A stretch of DNA of 64,000 nt, taken from positions 7,540,839-7,604,838 of the forward strand of contig NC_051443.1 of assembly GCF_001649575.2 (NCBI RefSeq). The letters are read 5' to 3'. Under the pieces are notes generated by a model. It was not told where the DNA came from. It ran no database searches and worked only from the letters and a program-made list of their open reading frames with translations. The stretch's first letter is position 1; the number at the start of each line of letters is the position of its first letter. Made by a program: the position numbers and the translations under genes. Below are positions 57,902-64,000 of the stretch, piece by piece. Source of the DNA: Kryptolebias marmoratus. Taxonomy: Eukaryota > Chordata > Actinopteri > Cyprinodontiformes > Rivulidae.

Positions 57902-60900
57902 CTAAAGGCCATCAAAGGTAAAAGTGTTTTAATTTTGAGGTGTACATTCAAGTCTTAAAACGCCTGGAAACCTTTTTTTCATTTGCTCTGGTTAATGTGC
58001 AGGTCTTGCTTGCTTGTTCTCCTTCCATGCACTAAAAGGTTGTTTGGCAGCCTCTCAGGTTGCCTCTTAATTCTCATTCTGCCCCCGACCCGTGCTCTTT
58101 TATCCGACTTTTCCTCGCTACAAATTTTGGCGCCGTGAAAATGTGACCCCTGCGCGTGTTTTGTCACACGGTGCGTGCGCTCACTCGTTCAAAGGCTGTC
58201 CTAGCGCTTTCTGCCTTTCTCGTTTGGAATCTAAAAATCGGCGTCACGGAGAAGGTCACGTCATCTGTTCGAAGCGGCATCGGTTTCACCCGGTCTGTAG
58301 AAATTCGTCGTAACGGTCCTCAGCAGATGAAGCGAAGAAGCTGCTTGAACACGCAGGCTTACTTCCAGCTGCTCTCCATGTGTTCTTTTCACCAGCTGCC
58401 CAAGACAAAAGGGCAATGAGATTTAAATATCGTCATAAAGGGGGGGGGGGGATTTAAACTCTTTACTCCTTCACGTCAACTTTTTTGGATCTATACACCT
58501 AACAGTTTAGTTCTTCCTAAGTTCTTAAATGAAGAGTTTAATATTAGGCTATTGTTCCTGTGATTTTCCAGATTTTCTCATTTATTACCTTCTAATTTCT
58601 CAATTACTTAATCATTATTGTGTAATAATCAGACCCTCCAGGATTTTGCGATGTTGCGATCGCAACTATTAATGCAAAATCAAGCAAACCCAACAAAATC
58701 GCAACTTTCCTGCAACTTTAACTCAATATTTATTGTTTCTAAAGTGATTCTCCACCGTTTCTGCGGTCTAGTCTCTTCACTGTGGGTTTGTGTAATGTGT
58801 AATACAAAATAACACAGAAGAAGAAGACGCATGACGTCACATCCTGTTAACATCAGAATGCCGGGAGCGTGCAGGAGCAGCGACCGAAGCCAAAATGTGC
58901 GCTAATGCTTCACATTTGCCCACAAAGAATTCAGCAAAGGACCGCGCAAACCAGTTTCCTCCCCAGCTGCATGAGAGTGGGAGGAAGCCGTTTTGCACGT
59001 CCTGTAGTGTAATCATGGAACATAAACGCATCGACAAACACTTTGTGTCTGCAAAACATGTGAGGAGAGCTGCAGACGAGGGACAATCCAGAAATGGTCA
59101 TGAATGTCAGTTTAGAAGCTATCAAAGTTCTCAAATAAAGCACCTTTTGAGAATGTCAGTGTTTGTTGGTAATTATCTTACAAAACTAGTAAGTATTTTT
59201 GGTTTATATATTAAAAGTTATGGTTGTTTATTGATTTTAGTTAAAAAAAAAATTGCAACTTTTCTTTGCAACTTTTCGGAAAATGCCCTAATCAGGCATT
59301 TTAGCCCACAACAATCACAAAAATTGCCCGCGAAATCCTGGAGGGATTGAATAATGGGATTAGTCTTTTGTCGTATACATGGACAAATTGTTCTTCTACT
59401 TAGGGTTTTTAATGGTTATTTACAACCGGATTTTTTTGACAGGTAACTGATTATTAAGTACACACACACTGTAAATACTGTATTGTCTTTTTCTACATGT
59501 TTTTCATGTTATTCTGATGTTAGCAAAGTACCCCATAAACCCCTCGGTGGGTTTTCATTTTATATATATTTTTTAGTAGCTGAGATTCATCCCCAACTTA
59601 TAGCCTGAGCACTAACTGATCAGTTGAGGTCAGGTTTTTTAAAAAAATGATAATGTTAATATTAGCAAAAAAAGCTCATGAACCACAGGTCCGATTTTAG
59701 TGAAACCTTCAGAAACATCCTCAACAGATTAACTTGGAGTCAGCTCAGTTCAAGATGGCTGCAGCCCTGCTAATCTTACAGAGATTAGACTAAAATGTAG
59801 CGGTGTAATATCTGAGAGTCATCCTAATTCATGCTCCAGTTAAGCAGCCCTGCTGATGTCCTGTTTGCTGCTCAGTCGCACAGCCCGACGTGTGAAGTGG
59901 CCGCGTGTGTATCTGCATACAGAGTGGGTCATTGACATTTGATCGTAAAAGCATGTTGGGGTACGCATTAACCCGCAAGATGGGAGCTGTCTCAATCAGA
60001 TACTGATACATGGCGCCAGGTCTGAACAGGGCTTAAAGTTGGTCACACTCTGAATGTTGGGTGACTTTGAGCTGCCGTGATCCTTTACATTCTTTAATAT
60101 TTGATGTCTGGAAAAAAGTGACAGCCCTCGTAGTAAATGTTCTCCACCGGTGTAAATAATAGCAGTAAAGCAGAGGCAAACAGCTTTGTTTACATATTCA
60201 ACAACATCATTTAAAAAAAACCCAACTTCCATCAGTGTTCCGCTGTTGCTATTTTAAAGCGTATTCATTATTCTTGACCTGATAAAATATTAAGAGCAAG
60301 ATATTGGACGACTCTGATTTGCATTCTTGCAGTTAAAATGCTGCCGCTCCACAATCTGTCCCCGTGCTTGCTAATCACTGTCAGAGAGCAGCCCAGTCGG
60401 GAGAATACTAATTGTTTGTTGAATCCTGAAGCCGGATGAATATGTCACATTGAGCAGTGCACACACACACCATGTCTGAGAGGTACTGGCTCTCTGCGAC
60501 CCTGTAAAAGGTCAGTCTATGTATAATGCAGCACAGTCAAGTTGTCCCCTGACTCACATGGCTCTCCAGTAAGAAACTCCCCCCCCCCACCTTTTCCCTC
60601 GAAATTGAGTTGAAACCAAAAATTGTGTTTGTCATCTCCAGAATGAACCAGATCTGACTTTCGTTTAGCCATTTTAAAAGCTTTAGTATTGCCCGGAAAG
60701 TACGGAGAAGCACATAGGAAATGAGTGTGGAGTTGACACACGCTGCTGAAGGTAAAAAAACGATTTCTTAAGCAAGGCGAGTTCACCGAGTTGTCCTCAT
60801 CACGGTTTATGAATAGGGATGCGCAGCGATTTTTAAATATTCAAGGACCCGTTAAAATACACACATTCAACGAATGTCAGACTGTCGTTTTTAACAAGTG

Positions 60901-62632
60901 GCTGTTTTTGTTTCCAGCACCTGGTCGTAACATGCCGCTAACACTACCGTGTGAAAGCAGGGCAGCTAGACCACAGAAATCGAAACGCACCGGAATGGCC
61001 AACCACAGTGCAGTCTGTCTTAACAAAGCAGGAATTTGAGCCGCCATCTTGGTCGGCGTTGCGTGTCGTCCTTGCTTACTGCCAGCACGCAGCAGACCGT
61101 GGATATCTGAGCCCAAGCTTTCGCCGTTAACTGTTATAATTATCGGAACTTTAATGGTGGCCTCGGTCTTGTAATCTGGAGGCTGCAGGTTGGAGTCTAG
61201 GTTGTGTCATGAAGGGCATCCAGCGTAAAGCAACTGCCAAATCTTTCACGCGACTTTACTCGCTGTGGCGACCCTTGAAGAACATCATCATCATCATCGG
61301 CGCTTGAACTTCAAAGAATGTATATAAAACAACCACATACAGAACTGGGACTGTTGCAGAGGGCCAGAATTCTGTCAAATATAAACTTTATAAATACCTA
61401 TAAATATGATTTGTATTAGCTGCTAAGACTAGACAATGTAACTGGGCAACAAAAATCTGAACTGGTCATAATGAGAGTTTAGAGTTTATGTACAGTATTT
61501 AATATGAATTCATAAAAACCATGTTTTCTAAAAATGCATGTTTTGCATCTCTTCAAACACCAGCATCAAATTAACAACATGACATAGCTTCTTTTTATCT
61601 GTTCAAAGAAATCGAATTTGTCTTTGGTTTGAATACGCACCGAAGTCATGTTGCGACATCTGAGGTAGATACGAAGGACGGCTGCAGGTGATTATCGGCG
61701 ACCAAAGACTTTATCTCAGTTTGCCGTCTTTTTCGTGTGTGAGGAGTTCTCCTCAGAGCCGTTAGCGTACCGTCAGGACGCCGCGGGTGGTTGTGCAGGA
61801 GGGGAGATGAATGGTTTGGTTCGGTTCAGTCGTATGCCGTTATCTACCTCGCGAACATCTGGACACTTTTTACCGCTGTAACAAAATGCTAACACTGATT
61901 ATTACGACTGCAAGTCTCAAACTCGCCAATTAAAATGGCTGATCAGGACCAGTCTTGTGTAGCGTATAGCTTTTAGCTCTCCGCTGCACACAAGATGGAG
62001 TCTTTTTGTCCATTTCCGGGATTAAAAACTTCAGATTTTTGTCACAGATCTTAGATGTGTGCAGACATGTCTGCGTACAGACTAGTACTGATTATTTAAA
62101 GCTAACAAAAACCTTCATGTTCAGAGTTTCAGGTGTGGATGCAGTGTTTTTTTGTTATTGCGCAGTGACTAAAATGCCTTTGTAGGGGATCTCGGGTCTT
62201 TTATTATCAGTAAGCCTCCCCCAGTAACTGATGTAGAATCCTAATACTACCCGATTTCAGTCTAATTACCGTGTTCTGAAATTTGGTTCATTTACCTGGA
62301 AATGCTGCTCTAAAGGTGTGAAGGAGCGAAGCGATCGGAGCAACATAAGGTCAGCAGCAGAGAGCTTCAGTTCTCTTATCTTATTTCAATTCGACTCGAG
62401 CATGTTAGACGGTTCAAGATCGCAGGAACTCGCGTCAGCTTGTCAGGATATCATGTGATTTGTCTCCTCGAGGAAGTGCAATGTTATGGTGTCATCTTCA
62501 AATTGTACACCTGCGACGACACCATCGCCTTACAGAAAAGTTGAGATTCTCAGCAAGAGACGCTTTGTTATCAGCTCGCGTTCAGCCCGGGGCGCAAATG
62601 CAGGAAAACGCTGAATCTAAAATTCTTAAACC

Positions 62633-62710
<78 letters not shown>

Positions 62711-64000
62711 AAGTTGTAAAACTGTCAGGAACGATGTAATTAGCAGGGGAAGCATTCGTAAACAGTGTTGTGTGAACCACGCAGGCTGCAGTTGAATCTG
62801 CCAAACTTTGCTTGTATGTGTGTGTGTGTGTGTATAACTGAACACAGGAGAACAATCCAGTCTGGTATTTTTACACATTTTAGGTGATCTCACGAATGAA
62901 ACAAAGCTCAGAAAAACTCGTGTCTGATTTGTGCTAGAGGTGTGTGTGTGTGTGTGTGTGAGATGGACTTTTCTGGAAGAGGCCATTTGTTGAATTAGCT
63001 GGGCAGTGTTGAAGTGTTCAGAGATTAAGTTTAATCCCCGAGTCTTGGCGATGTAAGGATGACAGTTTTCCCCCCTCTTTCTTAATGCCTCTCTCTCTCA
63101 CGTTTTTGTCCACGCTGTTGAAAAGTGTGTGTGTGTGTGTGTGTGTGTGGGCGGCGAGAGCAGGAGGAGGAAGATGAAGAGGTAAGGCACCCATTTTGCA
63201 AACAAGGATGCCCCGCGTGCTCGGCTGTCTGTACATACAGCGCGCCGTGCGCGGACGCACGTGAGGCTGTTGATTTGTGAGCTGGCGTGTCAGCGATGGA
63301 GCGGAGGGGAAATGATGCATCACGTCTGAAGGAGCGATAAAGCTGAGGGGAAGAAGTGAGAATGAATGATAGTAGGCGTGAAACCTGGCACGAATGACTT
63401 CTGGACTGAGCATGTCTGCAGCTGAATCAATGAGGGCAGCAAAGTAAAAATAAATTCCACTTTCAGGAGCTTGTTTTTTTACCGGTTTTCTGCCTGATAT
63501 TTGCACCTGAAAAACACTCAAACATCAGAAATGGGCGGCTGCATTTGTCTCGGTCTTAATTATAAGAACTCATTACTTTAGTATCAAAAATGCTCAGTTT
63601 TTGTTTATTTAAAGGCACTTTAAGGAATCAAAATATGTCAGAATAATGGACATGTTCTGAAACTACTGCATTAAGATAATTGAATAGTTTTTATCAAAAA
63701 TTTAAATGATTGTAATGAAAACAAATCTTTTTCTCCATCTCAGACTTAGACTGACAGTATCCTATTAATCAGCTTTAGTTGATAGTTGAAGGAGGTGTCT
63801 GCATGTTCTTTCTAAAAGAAATGGAGCAGAGACTTGTAGCACACATAAAGGAGGAGTGATCCTCTACCAGTCGGTGTCCTGAATCAGTTCGATGAGTTTC
63901 TTATACTTCTTTTTCTTCGGTCCCGTTTCGTCGCACAACATCAGTGTCCTCTGCAGCTTTCCTGTCAGTTCTTTCACCTTTACCCTTTGCGGAAACGGCA
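29305..64000 (+). CDS. grk3: G protein-coupled receptor kinase 3 (partial: exons 1-2, continues beyond right edge)
   Basis: Serine/threonine kinase that phosphorylates agonist-occupied receptors such as beta-adrenergic receptors. Membrane recruitment through G-beta-gamma depends on a C-terminal PH domain outside this window. Exon 1 is 29305-29417 and exon 2 is 45028-45104, joined in phase through an AGT Ser codon. Together they give 64 residues: the invariant amphipathic N-terminus [20 protein letters not shown], a basic linker, and the start of the RGS-homology domain ([20 protein letters not shown]). Residues [10 protein letters not shown] agree with GRK3 and differ from GRK2 (FEKIFSQKLG), as recalled. 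Intron 1 is 15.6 kb and intron 2 at least 18.9 kb. I searched by eye for exon 3 (expected to begin near LLFKDFC) and did not find it. Confidence 0.9.
29745..30545 (+). repeat. Dispersed modular repeat, copy 9 (forward, grk3 intron 1)
   Basis: Two to three forward units with 'tctgttagcggaatatctcgtgaaccac', 'gtggcagtagctgagagtcgt', 'ctgttagcaaagcgcctcat' and 'caagatggccaccacagc'. GC is somewhat higher than in other copies. Confidence 0.75.
30546..31437. other. grk3 intron 1 segment, nothing recognised
   Basis: No exon, RNA gene or repeat seen. Frames at 30545-30892 lack supporting features. Confidence 0.5.
31438..32430 (+). mobile_element. Tc1/mariner-type element fossil (grk3 intron 1)
   Basis: Opposite-orientation relative of 19941-21247. 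Subterminal arm 'ttgggacgttg'-like at the left ('gatgggacgttgagtaaaat') is inverted relative to the right end 'ttttaaacaacatcctaact', closing 'cattggggttgc'. Plus-strand transposase remnants include 'gtggtcagacaaatc' and 'atggggg tgcattagtgc'-type words near 32157-32180. Stops interrupt every frame. Confidence 0.65.
32431..32940. other. grk3 intron 1 segment, nothing recognised
   Basis: AT-rich sequence leading to a poly-C/CA tract that marks the start of the 3.3-kb duplication. Confidence 0.45.
32942..36225 (+). repeat. 3.3-kb direct tandem duplication, copy 1
   Basis: Corresponds to 36241-39524 with a constant offset of 3299 bases. Every frame, poly-T, poly-A and microsatellite inside keeps exactly that offset, so there is no net indel, and I saw no mismatch in the lines compared. 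It starts in a poly-C/(CA)n tract and ends in a poly-A run of 19. A single N (36226) follows at once. Confidence 0.95.
33290..33730 (-). repeat. Dispersed modular repeat, copy 10 (reverse, in duplication copy 1)
   Basis: Blocks 'agctactaccacagcaaat', 'ggcggccatcttgaattg', 'tcggtggttcatgaaatg', then 'tttggcggcgggtgataattaaaggccta' in two parts. The terminal GGCGGCGGGTGATAATTAAA region is well preserved here. The same copy recurs at 36589-37029. Confidence 0.75.
36226..36226. other. Single ambiguous base at duplication junction
   Basis: One N inside a poly-A/poly-C low-complexity join, followed by 14 bases (36227-36240) found in neither copy's flank. Confidence 0.98.
36241..39523 (+). repeat. 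3.3-kb direct tandem duplication, copy 2
   Basis: Second copy of 32942-36225. It ends in a poly-A of 18 and then runs into unique sequence (TTACACCCACC). It carries the same internal content: a reverse copy of the dispersed repeat, AT-rich sequence, and a short GC-rich stretch (37980-38120). No exon of grk3 lies in either copy. Confidence 0.95.
36589..37029 (-). repeat. Dispersed modular repeat, copy 10 duplicate (in duplication copy 2)
   Basis: Identical by position and content to 33290-33730, shifted by 3299. Confidence 0.75.
39524..40020. other. grk3 intron 1 segment, little recognised
   Basis: Possibly the upstream part of the mariner fossil that follows; no gene seen. Confidence 0.4.
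40020..40440 (+). mobile_element. Tc1/mariner transposase fossil
   Basis: Contains 'gttgcaagagaaagactgaacatggcagc', 'ttggacttataaaaccaagatgtttggctg' and 'actgtcaagcacagtagtag' followed by 'ggtgataatttgggctcg', in the order of a mariner-type transposase (REKLNMA, W-D-K, MFGCNA, VKHGGG, VMIWAC regions). Frameshifts and stops are present. A different family from the other Tc1 fossils. Confidence 0.65.
40441..42261. other. grk3 intron 1 segment, nothing recognised
   Basis: No exon or repeat I can name. Ends at a poly-C run and an assembly gap. Confidence 0.45.
42262..42303. other. Assembly gap
   Basis: 42 N between a poly-C run and a (CA)n tract; probably an unresolved microsatellite. Confidence 0.98.
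42304..42347. repeat. (CA)n microsatellite
   Basis: Imperfect then pure CA tract directly after the gap. Confidence 0.9.
42348..43812. other. grk3 intron 1 segment with a small dispersed-repeat fragment
   Basis: About 42866-42980 holds a reverse fragment of the modular repeat ('gattactttgagttttacc', 'gtggtttatgagatatttcac'). The rest shows nothing recognisable. Confidence 0.45.
43813..44481 (-). mobile_element. hAT-like element A with CGGBP1-like zinc-finger frame
   Basis: Inverted termini CCATCCAGGAT and ATCCTGGAGGG. The minus strand encodes [19 protein letters not shown] preceded by MEHKRIDKH, matching element B at 58634-59345. It is internally shorter than B at its left end and is itself interrupted by a 131-bp palindromic MITE (44102-44232). 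Class is inferred from the CxxC-type zinc-finger similarity to hAT-derived CGGBP1. Confidence 0.65.
44102..44232. mobile_element. 131-bp palindromic MITE with 8-bp target duplication
   Basis: The two arms, 'accgcagtgaagttagtttt' onward at the left and its inverse at the right, pair over about 38 bases with a few mismatches. Flanks are GGTTTGCG (44094-44101) and GTTTTGCG (44233-44240), one mismatch. The uninterrupted site is visible in element B, which reads GGTTTGCG-CGGTCC on the minus strand. Confidence 0.8.
44482..45027. other. grk3 intron 1, 3' end
   Basis: Unique-looking sequence with a poly-C run and the polypyrimidine tract and TCTTTGCAG acceptor of exon 2. Confidence 0.5.
45028..45104 (+). 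CDS. grk3: grk3 exon 2
   Basis: 77 bases between acceptor TCTTTGCAG and donor GTAAGT. It completes Ser, encodes [20 protein letters not shown] and FNQKI, and leaves one base of the next Gly codon. This is the beginning of the RGS-homology domain. Confidence 0.93.
45450..46670 (-). mobile_element. LINE reverse-transcriptase fossil
   Basis: The minus strand carries the fingers/palm region of a non-LTR reverse transcriptase in order: [20 protein letters not shown] near 46590, SCFKTSNI, then [30 protein letters not shown] and a degraded FVDF-like segment, a [10 protein letters not shown] stretch and a remnant of PQGCVLSP. Stops and frameshifts are frequent. The pattern suits L2/Rex1-type LINEs of fish; the exact clade is not decidable by eye. 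Lies in grk3 intron 2, antisense. Confidence 0.75.
46671..47345. other. grk3 intron 2 segment, nothing recognised
   Basis: May contain further 5' LINE remnants. No gene seen. Confidence 0.4.
47350..47650 (+). repeat. Dispersed fish element (related to the 14640 tail)
   Basis: Begins 'tggttagcactgtggtgtg', passes 'tttgcatgttcttcctgtgc', 'ctctggtttcctcc' and 'gtgatggactggagacctgt', and ends near 'cgggtaaaaagaaaagataa'. These are the ordered landmarks of a very common teleost interspersed element. Confidence 0.7.
47651..48384. other. grk3 intron 2 segment, nothing recognised
   Basis: AT-rich; short (TA)n run at 48008-48025. Confidence 0.5.
48385..48600 (+). repeat. Dispersed fish element, truncated copy
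   Basis: Same family as 47350-47650: 'gcaccgtggtgcagtggtta', 'ctctggtttcctcccacaga', 'gcatgttaggttaact', 'ctctaaattgtccc', then lost before the 3' tail. Confidence 0.7.
48601..49284. other. grk3 intron 2 segment, nothing recognised
   Basis: Starts with a short AGCTAAAA-type tract (48638-48720). Several overlapping plus-strand frames at 48741-49290 lack splice sites and protein character. Confidence 0.45.
49338..50200. mobile_element. hAT-type non-autonomous element with perfect 8-bp duplication
   Basis: Termini TAGGGCTGCAAC and GTTGCAGCCCTA are perfect 12-base inverted repeats. ATTATAAC occurs at 49330-49337 and again at 50201-50208. Subterminal ATCGAT/ATTAATCGA-rich arms are typical of the abundant fish family with GCTGCAACTAACGATTATT ends. 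Part of the interior is an assembly gap (49862-50008). No transposase domain is recognisable in the visible part. Confidence 0.9.
49862..50008. other. Assembly gap inside the hAT element
   Basis: 147 N bases. Coding content of the element's centre cannot be judged. Confidence 0.98.
50475..50935 (+). repeat. Dispersed modular repeat, copy 13 (forward)
   Basis: 'caccactggacgccaaaggcg' terminal block, a TG run, 'cattagcgaaatgcctcatg', 'agttcaagttggctgccaca', ending 'gatgactaggc'. Follows copy 12 head-to-tail after a T-run. Confidence 0.75.
50936..54984. other. grk3 intron 2, long unannotated stretch
   Basis: Four kilobases without a recognisable exon, RNA gene or named repeat. Frames up to 138 codons (53864-54280) show no motif and no splice context. 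Poly-T/A and poly-C runs only. Confidence 0.5.
54985..56115 (-). repeat. Dispersed modular repeat, copy 14 (reverse, split by a MITE)
   Basis: Left part to 55264 and right part from 55897 belong to one reverse copy: 'ctcagccactaccacatcc', 'gactccaaaagttgag', then after the insertion 'agctacaactacac', 'ggccatctcgaat', 'gttgtagatgcac'. Confidence 0.75.
55265..55896. mobile_element. Harbinger-like MITE with TTA target duplication
   Basis: Termini TGCCTCTTTTACAC and GTGTGAAAGGGGCA are inverted repeats with two mismatches. TTA flanks both sides (55262-55264, 55897-55899), the 3-bp duplication usual for PIF/Harbinger. The interior is GC-rich and holds a short plus-strand frame from an ATG at 55471 ([18 protein letters not shown], then [13 protein letters not shown]) that frameshifts into [18 protein letters not shown]. 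That may be a remnant of an element-encoded protein. Confidence 0.75.
56116..58633. other. grk3 intron 2 segment, nothing recognised
   Basis: Contains a (TC)n tract at 57863-57902. No exon seen; the AG before 57908 is followed by only nine bases before a GT and was not accepted as an exon. Confidence 0.5.
57863..57902. repeat. (TC)n microsatellite
   Basis: CT dinucleotide run with one interruption. Confidence 0.9.
58634..59345 (+). mobile_element. hAT-like element B with CGGBP1-like zinc-finger frame
   Basis: Inverted termini CCCTCCAGGAT and ATCCTGGAGGG. A plus-strand frame from ATG 58895 encodes [32 protein letters not shown], then a basic/Gln/Ser stretch and [15 protein letters not shown]. 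The CxxC...H-x5-H spacing and LHE-G-K-FCTSC string resemble the N-terminus of vertebrate CGGBP1, a domesticated hAT-derived DNA-binding protein. A consensus splice donor (CTAGTAAGT, GT at 59189) ends the conserved part, suggesting an intron-containing transposase whose remaining exons are deleted. Element A at 43813-44481 is its inverted relative. Confidence 0.7.
59515..59850 (+). repeat. Dispersed modular repeat, copy 15 (forward)
   Basis: 'gatgttagcaaagtacccca', 'tagtagctgagattcatccc', 'tcaagatggctgcag', 'tgagagtcatcc'. One and a half diverged units. Confidence 0.65.
59851..61195. other. grk3 intron 2 segment, nothing recognised
   Basis: No exon or repeat identified. Confidence 0.45.
61196..61305 (+). 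repeat. 3' tail of a common fish non-LTR element
   Basis: 'tcatgaagggcatccagcgt' followed by 'ctgccaaatc' and 'cgctgtggcgacccttgaag', then a short (CAT)n run, matches a frequently seen retroelement tail (from memory). Body absent. Confidence 0.5.
61306..62635. other. grk3 intron 2 segment, nothing recognised
   Basis: No exon, RNA gene or repeat identified. Confidence 0.45.
62636..62708. repeat. (AT)n microsatellite, 73 bp
   Basis: Pure AT run. Long Tyr-Ile frames across it on both strands are artefacts. Confidence 0.95.
62815..63149. repeat. Cluster of three (TG)n microsatellites
   Basis: TG runs at about 62815-62834, 62939-62961 and 63125-63149, close to the (AT)n tract. Confidence 0.85.
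63864..64000 (-). CDS. C-terminal end of an unidentified protein (partial, runs off right edge)
   Basis: Reading the minus strand from the window edge, a frame stays open for 45 codons to TAG at 63866-63864. It contains [20 protein letters not shown], then [20 protein letters not shown] and the stop. The amphipathic, Lys-rich, helical-looking composition with GC-ending codons and no low complexity looks like real coding sequence. A minus-strand AATAAA at 63604-63609 lies about 255 bases beyond the stop. I do not recognise the family. It would be antisense within grk3 intron 2, or grk3 may end its local run soon after. Chance cannot be excluded at this length. Confidence 0.5.
   Translation of the reverse strand, partial: PFPQRVKVKELTGKLQRTLMLCDETGPKKKKYKKLIELIQDTDW

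Noticed and set aside
57890..57920. Tiny exon after the (TC)n tract
   Set aside because: The AG is followed by only about nine bases before GT, and the peptide does not continue grk3.
62571..62986. Frames of alternating Tyr-Ile and Thr-His
   Set aside because: Translation of AT and TG microsatellites.
1..64000. CRISPR arrays, bacterial operons, tRNA or rRNA genes
   Set aside because: The window is vertebrate nuclear DNA. I saw no regularly spaced short direct repeats with unique spacers and no cloverleaf or rRNA sequence; small tRNAs cannot be fully excluded without a search.

Overview
This is a teleost (ray-finned fish) nuclear genome window. Genes have many small exons with GT-AG introns, the intergenic DNA is AT-rich and full of decayed transposons and microsatellites, and the two recognisable lens-crystallin genes plus a GRK gene lie in an order related to human 22q11-q12 (CRYBB1, CRYBA4 and GRK3). 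The dominant repeat family resembles one I recall from killifish and livebearer genomes, but that species hint is recall, not evidence. Assembly gaps (N) lie at 21554-21627, 36226 (single base), 42262-42303 and 49862-50008.

Layout. 1-0.7 kb: last exon of an unidentified plus-strand gene entering from the left edge. 3.2-8.3 kb: complete crybb1 (beta-B1 crystallin) on the minus strand, five coding exons plus a probable non-coding first exon and a TATA box. 8.3-15.9 kb: shared upstream region holding a dispersed repeat, a Tc1 fossil split by a solo LTR, and minisatellites. 15.9-21.8 kb: complete cryba4 (beta-A4 crystallin) on the plus strand, head-to-head with crybb1. 21.9-27 kb: intergenic repeats, with an LTR and a MITE inserted into one long repeat block. 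27-29.4 kb: CpG-dense promoter and first exon of grk3 (beta-adrenergic receptor kinase 2). 29.4-64 kb: grk3 introns 1 and 2 with only exon 2 (45028-45104) between them; exon 3 onward is beyond the window. At 63864-64000 a minus-strand reading frame ending in a stop looks like the 3' end of another gene, antisense inside grk3 intron 2.

Biology. crybb1 and cryba4 encode acidic and basic beta-crystallins that co-assemble in the lens fibre cytoplasm. They are divergent and share a symmetric exon plan with one exon per Greek-key motif. grk3 is a separate housekeeping-type signalling gene. Most of the rest is mobile DNA: about 9 kb of one modular dispersed repeat family, at least four Tc1/mariner fossils, a LINE reverse-transcriptase fossil, two solo LTRs with perfect 5-bp target duplications, one hAT MITE with a perfect 8-bp duplication, two hAT-like elements that still carry a zinc-finger reading frame, and two other MITEs.

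I found no clearly new biological system. The observations most worth checking are the parallel loss of conserved tryptophans in both crystallins, a 3.3-kb duplication in grk3 intron 1 with no length change (probably an assembly artefact because of the N at its junction), the modular repeat family, and the partial genes at both edges.
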